64,000 nucleotides of DNA from JAHRAW01 sp963693025 (GCA_963693025.1 OY843749.1:2542001-2606000), one strand, 5' to 3'. Counted from the stretch's first letter, positions 1-10,779 are shown. Notes: generated from the letters alone by a model not told the origin. Numbers and translations: made by a program.

Positions 1-1
1 G

Positions 2-3000
2 CCCGCAGTCATCCTGTCCGAGACGGGCTCCCTTGCTCTGGGCGAAGGCGACACTCGCGAATACACCGTGGTGCTGAGAACCCTGCCCGCCGGCAATGTG
101 GTTGTTACGCCGGCGAGCGACGATGCCGCCGTCACCGTCTCGCCGAGCCCGCTGACTTTCACCACCGGCAACTGGAACATGCCGCAGCAGGTCGTCATCA
201 CCGCCGCCCAGGATGACGACGGCACAGACGCGACCGCCACCATCCGCCACACGGTGAGCGGCTACGGTAGCGTCACCTCCGCCGACCAAGACCCGATTGT
301 CGTTACCGTCACCGACGACGACATGCGCCGCGTCAATTTGTCCGGGGTGCCGGTGACCGTCCTCGAAGGCGCGACCGTCGCTTACGGCGTGGTCTTGAAC
401 ACGCAGCCGAGCGGCGATGTGATGGTGACGCCGGACAGCGGCGATGATGATGTCGCCACCGTATCAGGCGCGCTGGTCTTTACCACCATGAACTGGAACA
501 CCGCGCAGTCCGTCGTCGTCACCGGCGTTGAGGATTCCAACGCCGTCACCGACAACACCAGCATCACGCACGCGGTGAGCGGCGCGGATTACGCCACGGT
601 CACCGCCGCCGATGTGACGGTGACCGTGAACGACAACGACACGCCGGGCGTCACGGTTTCCGCCACCACGCTGACCGTGGAAGAGGGCGGCAACGGTATC
701 TACACCGTGCGCCTGAACACGGCGCCGACCGGCAATGTGGTGATTACGCCGAGTAGCGACGACACCGCCGCCGCCACCGTCTCAGGTCCGCTGACCTTCG
801 CCACCGGCGACTGGAACGTCATGCAGACGGTGACCGTCACCGGCGCGGATGACCCGGACGCCGCCGACGCCACCGCCAACATCACCCACAGGGTGAGCGG
901 CTACACTAGCGTCACCACCGCCGCTGCGGTTGCGGTGACGGTAACCGACGACGAGACCGCCGGCGTGACGATTACCCCGACCATGCTGGCGACGGGCGAA
1001 GGCACGAGCAGCGGCGTGAACAACACCTACACGGTGGTCTTGGATACGCTGCCGAGCGGTAATGTCGCGGTCGCGCTGAGTAGCGACAACCCCGATGTGC
1101 GCGTCAACCGCAGCCCGCTGAACTTCAACACCGGCAACTGGAACACGCCGCAGAATGTCATCGTCACCGCCGCCGAAGATGGCGACTCCACCGACGACAC
1201 CGCCACCATCAGCCACGAGGCAAGCGGCGCGACGGAATACGCCGCCATCGGTAGCGCCATCGACTCGGTGGTGGTGACCGTCACCGACAACGACACGCCG
1301 GCAGTCGTACTTTCCCAAACGACGCCCGTTGCGTTGAACGAAGGCGAGACTCGTGAGTACACCGTGGTGCTGAGAACCGAGCCTGCCGGTGATGTGACGG
1401 TGACGCCGAGTGTGATGGTTATGCCGAGTGGCAACGATGCCGCCGTCACCGTCTCCGGCGTCGCTGGGTTGGTCTTCACCACCACCAACTGGGACACGCC
1501 GCAGCAAGTCGTCATCACCGCCGCACAAGATGACAACGGCACAAACGAGACCGCCACCATCACGCACGCGGTCACCGGCTACGGCGCCATCACCACCGCC
1601 GCCGCCGACCCGATTGTCGTCACCGTCACCGACGACGACCGACCGGGTGTTGGGATTCCAGATATGCCCACGCCCGCCGAGCGCACCGTGGCGGCGGGCG
1701 AGTCGCTGAGGTATCCGGTGGTGTTGAACACGCAACCGAGCGGGGAGGTGGTGATTGAGGTGAGGATATCGCGTCCGCATGCGCCCACCGTCACCAGCAC
1801 CCGCACCACCGAGTTGGCGGTGACCACCCATGAATACGATGTGCTTGCCACGCTGACTTTCACGCCCACCAACTGGAATGTGCCGCAGGAGGTCACTTAT
1901 ACCCCGATGACTAACGACGCGCCGGGCGAGCGCACGATTACCCACCACGTCATCAGCGGCGACTATGCCAGCGATGCAACCGAGTTGAGCGTGACCGTGC
2001 CGACTCCGACGGTGGTGATTAGCGAGACCCGAGTGCGTCTCACCGAAGACAGCACCAAGACCTACTACACCATCGTGCTGGACTCGGCGCCCGGTGCGAA
2101 TGTGGTAGTGACGCCGGAAAGCGACACCAACGCCGTGACCGTCACCCCCGCCGGCGGGCTGGTCTTCACCACCGGCAACTGGGAGACGGAGCAGACGGTG
2201 ACCGTCACCGGCAACGCGCGCGCGCTCATCAGCCACAGAGTCGCCGGCACCGGCAACTACACCGGCGTCAGAGCCGCGAGCGTCCGGGTCATCTTCGGTG
2301 ACGCCGAGGCGATGGATGCGCTCAACGCCGTCATCCTGCCCGAAGTGGCGCGCGTGATGGTTGGACATCAAGTCAGCGCGATTACCCACCGCATCACGCA
2401 AGCGCGCACCCCAACCGGTCGCGCGGGCGCGGGCTTGCGCGCCAACCTCGGCGGACACTCCACGCTGGAGGAACTGGCGGCAACACACGCGCAGACGATG
2501 GTGGACGACGACTTCGACACCAAGACGCTGCTCGGCGACTCGGACTTTGCGATGCCTTTGAACGCCGATGGCGTCGGCGGGTTGGGCGGCTCCAATCTCG
2601 CGCTGTGGGGCAGTGGCGACTACCGCAACATCGGCGGCGACAACAACAACGTTGACTGGGACGGCTCGTTCTTCAGCGCACACCTCGGCGTGGATGTTGC
2701 GCTACAACCCGGCTTGCTGGCGGGCGTGATGCTGGCGTGGAGCGAAGCGGACTTGGAATACACCAACACCACCACCGCCACCGCCACCACCGGCGACTAC
2801 GAATTGGACATGACCAGCCTCCACCCGTATGTCGGCTGGCGCGCATTGGACGGTCGCTTGGACATGTGGACGACCATCGGCTACGGCAGCGGCGACCTCA
2901 AAATCACCGAAGCCAACGCCGCCTCGGCAACCGCAGACGCCACCCTGCAGACCCTCGGCATAGGCGGCAGCGGAACCCTGCTGGCAAGCCGCGACACCGA

Positions 3001-3691
3001 GTTGCGCGTAAAAGGCGAAGTCCAAGCGACGCGACTGGAAGTAGGGCAAGCCAAAGACGACGCCTTCAACGAAATGAAAGTAAGCGCCACCCAAACGCGC
3101 CTGGCGCTAGAAGCCACCCGCACCCTAACCGCCCCCAACGGCGCGCAACTGCTCCCGTCGCTTGAACTGGGAATGCGCCACGACGACGGAGACGGCGCAA
3201 CCGGCAACGGCGTGGAAATCGGCGCGGGGCTCCGCTACCACAACGCCACCCGCGGCTTGACTTTGGAGACCCGCTTGCGCGCGTTGCTCAGCCACAGCGG
3301 CGACACCAAAGACCAAGGGCTAAGCGCTACCCTAAACCTAACCCCCGGCGCGGATCGGCAAGGTTTGTCGTTGACTCTGACACCGGCGTATGGCAATGCC
3401 ACCAGCGGTGTGCAGAACCTGTGGAACAAGGGCGTGCCAACCGCCGACTCCGACTCTGACCTGAACGCTCGGATGAGTGTGGAAGTTGGCTATGGCTTTG
3501 CAGGCTTTGCCGACGGACTACTGACGCCCTACAGCGAACTAACCCTGGGCGAAGAAAGCAAAACCTACCACCTCGGCGTGCGCTGGGAGTTGAGCGAAAT
3601 GTTCACCCTAAACCTAGCCGGCGAACGCCTACAAAAAACCGACACGGCGTCGAGGGATGTCTATCTGCTGAAAGGGGAAGTGAAGTTTTAG
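2..3691 (+). CDS. Autotransporter with tandem beta-sandwich repeats, 5'-truncated by window edge
   Basis: The reading frame is open from base 2, so the N-terminus and any signal peptide lie outside the window. The visible part holds about seven imperfect repeats of roughly 105-110 residues. Each begins with a pattern like V.LSxxxxxVxEG, continues with YTVVLxTxPxGxVVVTP and GxWNxxQxVxVT, and ends in VTVTDDD. This resembles Calx-beta or cadherin-like beta-sandwich modules. The last 290 or so residues alternate polar and hydrophobic positions and end in a C-terminal Phe (KGEVKF), typical of an autotransporter outer-membrane beta-barrel. It is probably a surface-displayed adhesin. Repeats 1 and 5 are strikingly alike. 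The adhesin role is inferred from architecture; no ligand can be deduced. Confidence 0.85.
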   Translation, partial: PAVILSETGSLALGEGDTREYTVVLRTLPAGNVVVTPASDDAAVTVSPSPLTFTTGNWNMPQQVVITAAQDDDGTDATATIRHTVSGYGSVTSADQDPIVVTVTDDDMRRVNLSGVPVTVLEGATVAYGVVLNTQPSGDVMVTPDSGDDDVATVSGALVFTTMNWNTAQSVVVTGVEDSNAVTDNTSITHAVSGADYATVTAADVTVTVNDNDTPGVTVSATTLTVEEGGNGIYTVRLNTAPTGNVVITPSSDDTAAATVSGPLTFATGDWNVMQTVTVTGADDPDAADATANITHRVSGYTSVTTAAAVAVTVTDDETAGVTITPTMLATGEGTSSGVNNTYTVVLDTLPSGNVAVALSSDNPDVRVNRSPLNFNTGNWNTPQNVIVTAAEDGDSTDDTATISHEASGATEYAAIGSAIDSVVVTVTDNDTPAVVLSQTTPVALNEGETREYTVVLRTEPAGDVTVTPSVMVMPSGNDAAVTVSGVAGLVFTTTNWDTPQQVVITAAQDDNGTNETATITHAVTGYGAITTAAADPIVVTVTDDDRPGVGIPDMPTPAERTVAAGESLRYPVVLNTQPSGEVVIEVRISRPHAPTVTSTRTTELAVTTHEYDVLATLTFTPTNWNVPQEVTYTPMTNDAPGERTITHHVISGDYASDATELSVTVPTPTVVISETRVRLTEDSTKTYYTIVLDSAPGANVVVTPESDTNAVTVTPAGGLVFTTGNWETEQTVTVTGNARALISHRVAGTGNYTGVRAASVRVIFGDAEAMDALNAVILPEVARVMVGHQVSAITHRITQARTPTGRAGAGLRANLGGHSTLEELAATHAQTMVDDDFDTKTLLGDSDFAMPLNADGVGGLGGSNLALWGSGDYRNIGGDNNNVDWDGSFFSAHLGVDVALQPGLLAGVMLAWSEADLEYTNTTTATATTGDYELDMTSLHPYVGWRALDGRLDMWTTIGYGSGDLKITEANAASATADATLQTLGIGGSGTLLASRDTELRVKGEVQATRLEVGQAKDDAFNEMKVSATQTRLALEATRTLTAPNGAQLLPSLELGMRHDDGDGATGNGVEIGAGLRYHNATRGLTLETRLRALLSHSGDTKDQGLSATLNLTPGADRQGLSLTLTPAYGNATSGVQNLWNKGVPTADSDSDLNARMSVEVGYGFAGFADGLLTPYSELTLGEESKTYHLGVRWELSEMFTLNLAGERLQKTDTASRDVYLLKGEVKF

Positions 3692-3722
3692 CGGGGGGCT
3701 ACTTCGTCATTCTCCACTACTC

Positions 3723-3992
3723 CGTCATTCTCGAGCGTTAGCGCCCGTTGCCGCGTAGCGGCTTACGGGCGCTTACGACCTCGGGAATCTCCCTAAGTCT
3801 ACCGCGAACTCCAACAAAGCCCCCCACCCAAAAGACCAAAAGACCGGCGGCTTACCCGCCGCCTGCTTCGCCCGCTTTGTTCAAATCCGTGCCAACCTTA
3901 GGGAGATTCCCGAGGACGCAAGTGTCCGGTAAGCCGCCGCTTAAAAAGAAAAAGCGCGGCGGCAACGGACACTAACGCTCGAGAGAATGACG
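3723..3992 (+). repeat. Interspersed inverted-repeat element, copy 1 (palindromic variant)
   Basis: Begins CGTCATTCTCGAGCG and ends with the inverted match, interrupted by an extra GA (CGAGAGAATGACG). Unlike most copies it carries a hairpin next to each end (GCGCCCGT...ACGGGCGC at the left, AGTGTCCG...CGGACACT at the right), with the GGGAATCTCCCTAAG inverted pair between them. Confidence 0.8.
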
Positions 3993-4012
3993 AGGTTGTT
4001 GTTGTGGCGGCG

Positions 4013-4253
4013 GCGGGGGACACTAACGCTCGAGAATGACGGGTATTTGGGATTCCCGCTCAAAAGACTGCGGGAGTGGCGGCTTACTCGCCGCCTGCTT
4101 CGCCCGCTTTGTTTTAGTCCACGGTAGACTTAGGGAGATTCCCGAGGACGCAAGTGTCCGGTAAGCCGCCGCTTAAAAGAAAAAGCGCGGCGGCAACGGA
4201 CACTAACGCTCGAGAATGACGGAGTAGGGGACACTAACGCTCGAGAATGACGA
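4013..4253 (-). repeat. Interspersed element, copy 2 and end fragments
   Basis: Three nested right ends (GGACACTAACGCTCGAGAATGACG) occur at about 4018, 4198 and 4230. The middle one carries a full hairpin (AGTGTCCGGTAAGCCGCCGC and its partner) and the sequence CTTAGGGAGATTCCCGAGG. With copy 1 it fills the whole gap of about 600 bases between the autotransporter and the next gene. Confidence 0.75.
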
Positions 4254-4319
4254 GGACACCCCACCTTGCCCCACTCCAAAAAATCGCGTATAAAGCCCCA
4301 TCCCAATCGGAGTGTTGCA

Positions 4320-6779
4320 GTGAACAAGAAATCTTTGCCCACCCAAGCCCGCGTTGTTGTTGTTGGTGGGGGCGTGATGGGGGTGGGGTTGTTGTATCAT
4401 TTGGTTGAGGAGGGGTGGACGGATTGTTTGTTGATTGAGAAGGGGGAGTTGACTTCCGGCTCGACTTGGCATGCGGCGGGGCAGTGTCCGAGTTTTATTG
4501 CCGATTACAATATGGCGAAAATCCACGACTACGGCGTTCGGTTGTATCCCAAACTGGAGGCGATGACCGGGCAGTATGTCAGTTGGCACGGTTGCGGCGG
4601 GATTCGGTTTGCGCTTAAGGCGGCGGAGGTGGAATGGTTTCATCGCGTCGCCGCCGTGGGCAAACTGATTGGCTTTGACTGCGAGATTATCGACCGCGCG
4701 AAAATCTCGCAACTCAACCCGCTGGTCAACACCGACGGCGTGCTGGCGGGCGCATGGACGACCGGCGACGGGCATGTTGACCCCGCCGGCGTGTGCAATG
4801 CGATGGCGAAGGGCGCGCGGCAGATGGGCGCGCACATCGTCACCAATACGCGCGTCACCGACATGTCGCAGCGCGCCTCGGGCGACTGGGAGGTGGTGAC
4901 CGAGCGCGGCACGGTGCGTTGTGAAATGGTGGTCAACGCCGCCGGTTGCTATGCGCGGCAGGTGAGTCAGATGGCGGGCACGGACATTCCCATCACCAAT
5001 ATGAAACACACCTACATCGTCACCGAGACGGTGCCGGAGTTCGCCGCGCGCGAAGAGGAAATGCCGGTCATGCGCGACCCCTATCCGTCGGCTTATTTTC
5101 GTCAGGAGCAGAAGTCCGGGCTGATTGGCATTTACGAGACCGCCAACGCCGAGGAGTGCTGGACGCATCGCGGCGGCTGGCCCGAATGGGATTCGGAGAA
5201 CGAGTTGTTCGACGCCGATTTTGACAACCTGACGCCCTACATCGAGCGCGTGATGGAGCGCATGCCGGCGTGGGCGGAACTCGGCATCAAGCGCGTCGTG
5301 TGCGGCGCGATTCCGCATACCCCGGACGCCAATCCGTTGCTGGGTCCCGCCGCCAACTTGCGCAATTACTGGCACTGCAACGGCGCCTCCATCGGCATCG
5401 CCGCCGGCGCCGGGGCGGGGAAGTATTTGGCGCAGTGGATGGTTCACGGCGACGCCGAAATCAACATGGCCGGGGTTGACCCGCGGCGCTTTGGCCGCTA
5501 TGCGCCCGGCGCCTACACCGCCGCCAAGTCGCGCCAGGATTACGAGCACATGTATGCGCTGCATTTGCCCGGCGAGGAGCGCCCGGCTTCGCGCAAGGCG
5601 CGCATCACGCCGCTGTATGATGTGCTGGCGCGGCGCGGCGCGGTGTATACCGAAGCCAACGGCTGGGAGCGCCCCAAGTGGTTTTCGTTGGATGGCAGGG
5701 CGGAGGAAACGGGTTTCAGGCACAACAACACGTTTGAGGTGGTGGCGCAGGAATGCCGCGCGGTGCGCGAGCGAGTCGGCGTATTGGACCTTTCCAGTTT
5801 CGCCAAATACGACGTCACCGGCGCGCACGCGCAAGCCTTGCTGAACCGGGTCAGCGCCAACCGAATGCCGGCGCGCGACGGCGGCATCGCGCTGACGCAT
5901 TACCTGTCGCCGCAGGGGCGCATCACCGGCGAATCGACCGTCACGCGCTTGCGCGAAGACCACTACTATGTGCTGTCGGGCGCCGGCGCCGAAGACCGCG
6001 ATTGGGACACGCTGACCCAGGCGGCGGCGGACTTCGAGGATGTCGCCGTCGCCAACCGCACCGACGAACTCGGCGTGCTGGTGGTGGCGGGACCAAAAGC
6101 CCGCGACACGCTGGCGGGATTGACCGACGCCGACTTGAGCAACCGCGCCTTTCGCTGGCTGAGCGCGCGGGAAATCGAAGTGGCGGGCGTCGCGTTGCGG
6201 GCGTTGCGCGTCAACTATGTCGGCGAGTTGGGATGGGAACTGCACTGCCCGATGGCGCACTTGACGGAGTTATACCAAGCCATCCGCACCGCCGGCGAAG
6301 CACACGGCATCGCCGACTTCGGCGTGTATGCGGTCGACTCGCTCCGGCTGGAAAAAGCCTACAAGGGGTGGGGGGCTGAATTGACTAATGAGGTTACTCC
6401 GGTTGAGGCTGGGATTGAGCGCTTTTTTGCTGAGGATAAGTCTGATTTTATCGGGAAACAAGGCACACTGGCGGCGCGGGAAAGTGGGGGGATTGGGCAG
6501 CGGTTGGTGTATTTGGTGGTTGAATCCGGTGACTGCGATGTGGCGGGGGGGGAGCCGGTTTTTGGGGGTGGTGGTGATGGCGGCAACCGCCCCATCGGCG
6601 TAACCACCTCCGGCGGCTACGGTCACGTCACCGGCAAAAGCCTCGGCTTTGCTTATGTGGAGACTGAATTTTCTGCGCCTAGTAGCGAACTAGTGGTTGA
6701 GTTGCTCGGCGAGCGGCGTGTGGCGATGGTAGCCGCCGAGCCGGTGTGGGATGCGAATAATGAAAGGTTGCGTGGGTGA
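4320..6779 (+). CDS. FAD-dependent dimethylglycine/sarcosine dehydrogenase-like protein with C-terminal GcvT domain
   Basis: 819 residues from the GTG at 4320, which has GGAG 7 bases upstream; a longer frame starts at a TTG at 4266. The N-terminus has an ADP-binding motif (VVVVGGGVMGVGLLYHL) and a STWHAAG segment whose His matches the covalent flavin attachment site of dimethylglycine dehydrogenases. A DAO fold covers roughly the first 370 residues, followed by a linker domain and GcvT folate-binding plus C-terminal barrel domains (YVGELGWELH, FIGKQGTLAAR). Family members oxidatively demethylate N-methylated glycines and pass the one-carbon unit to tetrahydrofolate. Exact substrate (dimethylglycine, sarcosine or another methylated amine) is not decided by sequence. 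It stands alone, flanked by repeat elements. Confidence 0.88.
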   Translation: MNKKSLPTQARVVVVGGGVMGVGLLYHLVEEGWTDCLLIEKGELTSGSTWHAAGQCPSFIADYNMAKIHDYGVRLYPKLEAMTGQYVSWHGCGGIRFALKAAEVEWFHRVAAVGKLIGFDCEIIDRAKISQLNPLVNTDGVLAGAWTTGDGHVDPAGVCNAMAKGARQMGAHIVTNTRVTDMSQRASGDWEVVTERGTVRCEMVVNAAGCYARQVSQMAGTDIPITNMKHTYIVTETVPEFAAREEEMPVMRDPYPSAYFRQEQKSGLIGIYETANAEECWTHRGGWPEWDSENELFDADFDNLTPYIERVMERMPAWAELGIKRVVCGAIPHTPDANPLLGPAANLRNYWHCNGASIGIAAGAGAGKYLAQWMVHGDAEINMAGVDPRRFGRYAPGAYTAAKSRQDYEHMYALHLPGEERPASRKARITPLYDVLARRGAVYTEANGWERPKWFSLDGRAEETGFRHNNTFEVVAQECRAVRERVGVLDLSSFAKYDVTGAHAQALLNRVSANRMPARDGGIALTHYLSPQGRITGESTVTRLREDHYYVLSGAGAEDRDWDTLTQAAADFEDVAVANRTDELGVLVVAGPKARDTLAGLTDADLSNRAFRWLSAREIEVAGVALRALRVNYVGELGWELHCPMAHLTELYQAIRTAGEAHGIADFGVYAVDSLRLEKAYKGWGAELTNEVTPVEAGIERFFAEDKSDFIGKQGTLAARESGGIGQRLVYLVVESGDCDVAGGEPVFGGGGDGGNRPIGVTTSGGYGHVTGKSLGFAYVETEFSAPSSELVVELLGERRVAMVAAEPVWDANNERLRG

Positions 6780-6818
6780 GTGTCACTTCGTCATTCCCTG
6801 CTCCGTCATTCCCTATTC

Positions 6819-6975
6819 CGTCATTCTCGAGCGTTAGTGTCCGTTGCCGCCGCGCTTTTTCTTTTAAGCGGCGGCTTACGGACACTTACGACCTCGGGAA
6901 TCTCCCTAAGACTACCGCAGACTTCGCCAAAGCCCCCGCCGTCATTCCCGATGGACACGGGAATCTATATGTCCA
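6819..6975 (+). repeat. Interspersed element, truncated copy 3
   Basis: Starts with the full left end and the GTGTCCGTTGCCGCCGCGC hairpin, reaches GGGAATCTCCCTAAG, then diverges into a different small palindrome (GTCATTCCCGATGG / CACGGGAATC). No right terminal repeat. It overlaps the 3' end of the HNH gene on the other strand. Confidence 0.75.
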
Positions 6976-7583
6976 TGGGACGTCTGACTACTACCCTTTT
7001 CCACACTCCAAGCAAAATTTGCTACACTCATTTTTTTGTGGCATAACACAACCGCTTGCTGTTGGGTTCGGTTGCCTTTTATCAAGTTGCAAGTGGGATG
7101 TGTTAATTGCAGGTTGCCGATTTCATTCCCCCCGCCTTTTGACAACGGCACAATGTGGTCTATATGCAAATCACGCGGATGCGACAACATAATCCCGCCA
7201 CATATTCCGCATTTCCCCGCTTGTCGGTTGTGCAGGGTTGCTCGGATTCTTGACCTGCTCCCTTTTAGCCTTGACTTTTTCGACCAGCGATACGGGGGTG
7301 GCAATGGCGGGTAACCAGATGTAGCCCGTCGCCAACTTGCTATTTTATCCACTGCCGCCTGTTTTTCTCTCTCGGTATAGCCGTCCAGCCGCTCTATCGC
7401 GTGCATCACTGCCCTGTTGCGCAAATCGTCAAGTTCGTCCCGTTCACGGTCGAACGCCTTCCCAAATTGCTGTCGTTGTTCCTGTTTTGCGATGATTTTC
7501 TCCGTGAAGCGGCTGATAGGACACCAACTCGGACGCGCTTGACAACTCGCAACTGCTTTTTTGTAATCAGATTTGTCGGTCAT
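6942..7583 (-). CDS. HNH endonuclease
   Basis: 213 residues. The C-terminal half has a classic HNH fold: CGICGG, then LHIDHIVPLSKGGGNEIGNL, then HPTCNLIKGNR, giving paired zinc-binding cysteines and the His/Asn/His metal site. The N-terminal 100 residues are charged and helical without a recognisable domain. The gene is visibly AT-richer than its surroundings, suggesting recent acquisition. The last residues (DSRVHRE) and the TGA stop lie within a repeat palindrome, so the original C-terminus may have been replaced. No restriction methylase, prophage genes or partner are adjacent; the methyltransferase next to it is not a DNA methylase by motif. Confidence 0.75.
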   Translation of the reverse strand: MTDKSDYKKAVASCQARPSWCPISRFTEKIIAKQEQRQQFGKAFDRERDELDDLRNRAVMHAIERLDGYTEREKQAAVDKIASWRRATSGYPPLPPPYRWSKKSRLKGSRSRIRATLHNRQAGKCGICGGIMLSHPRDLHIDHIVPLSKGGGNEIGNLQLTHPTCNLIKGNRTQQQAVVLCHKKMSVANFAWSVEKGSSQTSHGHIDSRVHRE

Positions 7584-7660
7584 TTTAACATCTCTTAAAT
7601 TTGTCTTTTAATGGTTGGCATTTACCACCACCAGTCTACCAGATTAATTGGCGGGCTTGG

Positions 7661-8485
7661 TCACCTCTCAGCCACAACATAAACAATCCAACTAGGGTCA
7701 TCCTCCCCCTTCTCAGTCGGGGAATAAACATCATTCCCCTCCCCGGTTTTCTTATCAGTACCCTCCCAATAAACCGTAGATTTGGCAAACCCCGCTTCGC
7801 TCAGCACCTCGCGGATTTCGGGGAGAGTCCATAGGCGCCAGTCGTAGGTGAAGGCGCGTTTCATTTTTGAGCCGTCGGGGAATTTGAAGTGGATGTGGCA
7901 CAGCGCTTCGAAGGTGATGGGGTTGAACTTGCGTTGCTGCCATTGATAGACGAAGCCGTCGTATTTGGTTTTTTCCTTGACGGTGCGCCAGGAGTCGTGG
8001 CCGCCGTAGCCGTCCAGCATCAGGATGCCGTCGTCCGCCAACCCGGCGCGGGCGGCGGTGAAATAGGCGCGCAGTTGCTCGCGCGTCTTGAAGGTGAGGT
8101 AACTGAAATTCATCGCCAGAATAATGTCGGCGGCGGTTTCGCCGGCGAGCAGCACATCTTGTTTCTGTAGCCGCACCCGCGACTGGCGTTGCTTGCTCAT
8201 CGGGGCGATGTTCTGTTTGCGCCCCCACGCCAGCACTTCGGCGTCGAGGTCGAAACCGATGGCGGTGTTGTTGCGCCGCCGCCGCACCCACTCGCAACTG
8301 GTGTTGCCGGTGCCGCAAAAATCTTCGCGCAACTTGCGCGCGGGGTGGCCGCGAATCTCCGTGTAGGTCTGGTCAACCATGTCGATTTCGGATTCCACGC
8401 ACTGTACCGACAACTGGTATAAGCGGTGCCGGTCGGCGCGCTCGGCGAGGGTTTTTCGGGGTCGGTTTCTGCCTTTGCGAGCCAT
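7661..8485 (-). CDS. Class I SAM-dependent methyltransferase
   Basis: 274 residues from the ATG at 8485 (MARKGRNRPRK); a longer frame reaching 8737 overlaps sixA and has no family-like sequence. The glycine motif appears as EDFCGTGNTSCEW, the acidic residue after beta-2 as GFDLDAEVLAW, and later Rossmann strands as ADIILAMNFSYL and GILMLDGYGGHDSW. The rest resembles small-molecule methyltransferases rather than DNA or rRNA enzymes. Divergently transcribed from sixA. Substrate unknown. Confidence 0.75.
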   Translation of the reverse strand: MARKGRNRPRKTLAERADRHRLYQLSVQCVESEIDMVDQTYTEIRGHPARKLREDFCGTGNTSCEWVRRRRNNTAIGFDLDAEVLAWGRKQNIAPMSKQRQSRVRLQKQDVLLAGETAADIILAMNFSYLTFKTREQLRAYFTAARAGLADDGILMLDGYGGHDSWRTVKEKTKYDGFVYQWQQRKFNPITFEALCHIHFKFPDGSKMKRAFTYDWRLWTLPEIREVLSEAGFAKSTVYWEGTDKKTGEGNDVYSPTEKGEDDPSWIVYVVAER

Positions 8486-8543
8486 GCAATTTTGCCGCGG
8501 GAGGGTTAGAATGGGGCGGCATTTTACCGCAGTTACCTTCACT

Positions 8544-9041
8544 ATGGCGAGCAAACAACTGTTGCTGTTGCGACACGCGAAATCGGATTGGAGTAGCGAT
8601 GCTGGAAGCGATTTTGAGCGCCCGCTGAGCGCGCGCGGCAGGCATGATGCGCCGCGCATGGGGCGCTGGCTGGCGGACAACGGCGACCTGCCGGATGCCG
8701 TCGTCGGCTCGCCGTCGGCGCGCACCACCGAGACCATCGAACTCGTCTGCGCCGCGCTCGGCTACGACGTCGAGCGGGTGATTTACGACCGCCGGCTGTA
8801 TCACGCCTCGGGCGAGCAAATCCGCGAGATTGCCGACGCGCAACTGGAGCGCCGCCGGCGCGTGCTGGTGGTCGCGCACAATCCGGGGATGGAGTCGGCG
8901 TTGCTGGCGTATTGCCCGGCGACCGAGGCGTTTGACGACGGCAAACTCATGCCGACCTGCGCGCTCGCGGTCGTTGAATGGGGCGGCGATGGCGGTGGCG
9001 ACGCCCGCCTGCGCACGCTGATGCGACCCTCCCTGCTGTAA
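8544..9041 (+). CDS. sixA: Phosphohistidine phosphatase SixA-like (histidine phosphatase superfamily)
   Basis: 165 residues from the ATG at 8544. LLLLRHAKSDW carries the RH catalytic signature near the N-terminus, with ERPLSARGRHDA, SPSARTTET and VVAHNPGMES completing the phosphatase pocket. Short single-domain members of this type dephosphorylate phosphohistidine in phosphotransfer proteins such as ArcB; nothing here shows the actual substrate. The upstream extension to 8379 overlaps the divergent methyltransferase and is discarded. Confidence 0.8.
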   Translation: MASKQLLLLRHAKSDWSSDAGSDFERPLSARGRHDAPRMGRWLADNGDLPDAVVGSPSARTTETIELVCAALGYDVERVIYDRRLYHASGEQIREIADAQLERRRRVLVVAHNPGMESALLAYCPATEAFDDGKLMPTCALAVVEWGGDGGGDARLRTLMRPSLL

Positions 9042-9085
9042 AAAAAACCGCCCCCAAACCCGCCCCAAAGCCCGCTCAAAGTCCG

Positions 9086-9115
9086 TTGGGAAAATGCGGG
9101 CAAATGTGGGATAAT
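9086..9115 (+). promoter_or_regulatory. Candidate sigma70 promoter of recA
   Basis: TTGGGA at 9086-9091 and GATAAT at 9110-9115 are separated by 18 bases, 39 bases upstream of the recA start. I found no CTGT-N8-ACAG LexA site in the sixA-recA gap, so SOS control is not evident. Confidence 0.4.
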
Positions 9116-9154
9116 TTTTACCCGCTCAACAACCAACCACAGGAAACCAACAAA

Positions 9155-10267
<1,113 letters not shown>

Positions 10268-10296
10268 CCATCCGTCACCCGCCCACCGACAACGCA

Positions 10297-10779
10297 TTGC
10301 CCGACCCCGCCACCGCCGATGTCGTCACCGACACCGCCGACAATGAGCGCGCCTACCTGACGCTGCGCGACAAGGCATACCGCGTGCTGGCACGCCGCGA
10401 GCACAGCGCGTGGGAGTTGCGGCGCAAACTGCAATCCGCCGGCGCGCCGCAGATGATCGAGCGGGTGCTCACCGAGTTGGCGGAATGCGGCGCGCAGTCG
10501 GACGAGCGCTTCGCCGAACACCGCGCACGCTGGCGATACCAAACCGGGAGGGGACCGCTCAAACTCCGCGGTGAATTGGCGGAGCATCAAATAGAGGAGA
10601 TGTTGATTGCGCGCGTCATGTCCGCCTACGACACCAAATGGCACGACCTCGCCACCGAAGTCCGTCGCCGAAAATTCGGCGAATCCGCACCGGCGAGTTA
10701 CCGCGAATGGGCAAAACAAGCACGGTTCTTACAACAGCGCGGTTTTGCCACAGCGCAAATCGAGCCGTATGCCGGTTAG
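10297..10779 (+). CDS. recX: Regulatory protein RecX
   Basis: 160 residues with the three-helix repeats of RecX: ALRDKAYRVLARREHSAWEL-like start (YLTLRDKAYRVLARREHS), LRRKL, and FAEHRARWRYQTGRGPLKL. RecX binds the RecA filament and limits its activity; placement just after recA fits. The start is uncertain. The frame has only a TTG at 10297, with no ribosome site, but upstream in frame an ATC at 10270 sits 7 bases after AAGGAG (10257-10262), so initiation at the rare AUC codon is possible. Confidence 0.85.
   Translation: MPDPATADVVTDTADNERAYLTLRDKAYRVLARREHSAWELRRKLQSAGAPQMIERVLTELAECGAQSDERFAEHRARWRYQTGRGPLKLRGELAEHQIEEMLIARVMSAYDTKWHDLATEVRRRKFGESAPASYREWAKQARFLQQRGFATAQIEPYAG

Noticed and set aside
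782..2683. Long minus-strand open frame of 633 codons opposite the autotransporter
   Set aside because: Arg/Gly/Val-rich shadow of a repetitive GC-rich gene; no family-like sequence, and the plus-strand frame has clear domain and barrel structure.
4203..6260. Minus-strand open frame of 685 codons opposite the FAD/GcvT gene
   Set aside because: Antisense shadow; composition is His/Arg/Gly-rich without motifs, and the plus-strand gene has complete catalytic motifs.
9042..9154. LexA box upstream of recA
   Set aside because: No CTGT-N8-ACAG or close variant is present in the gap; the CTGCTGTAAAAA stretch does not have the second half.
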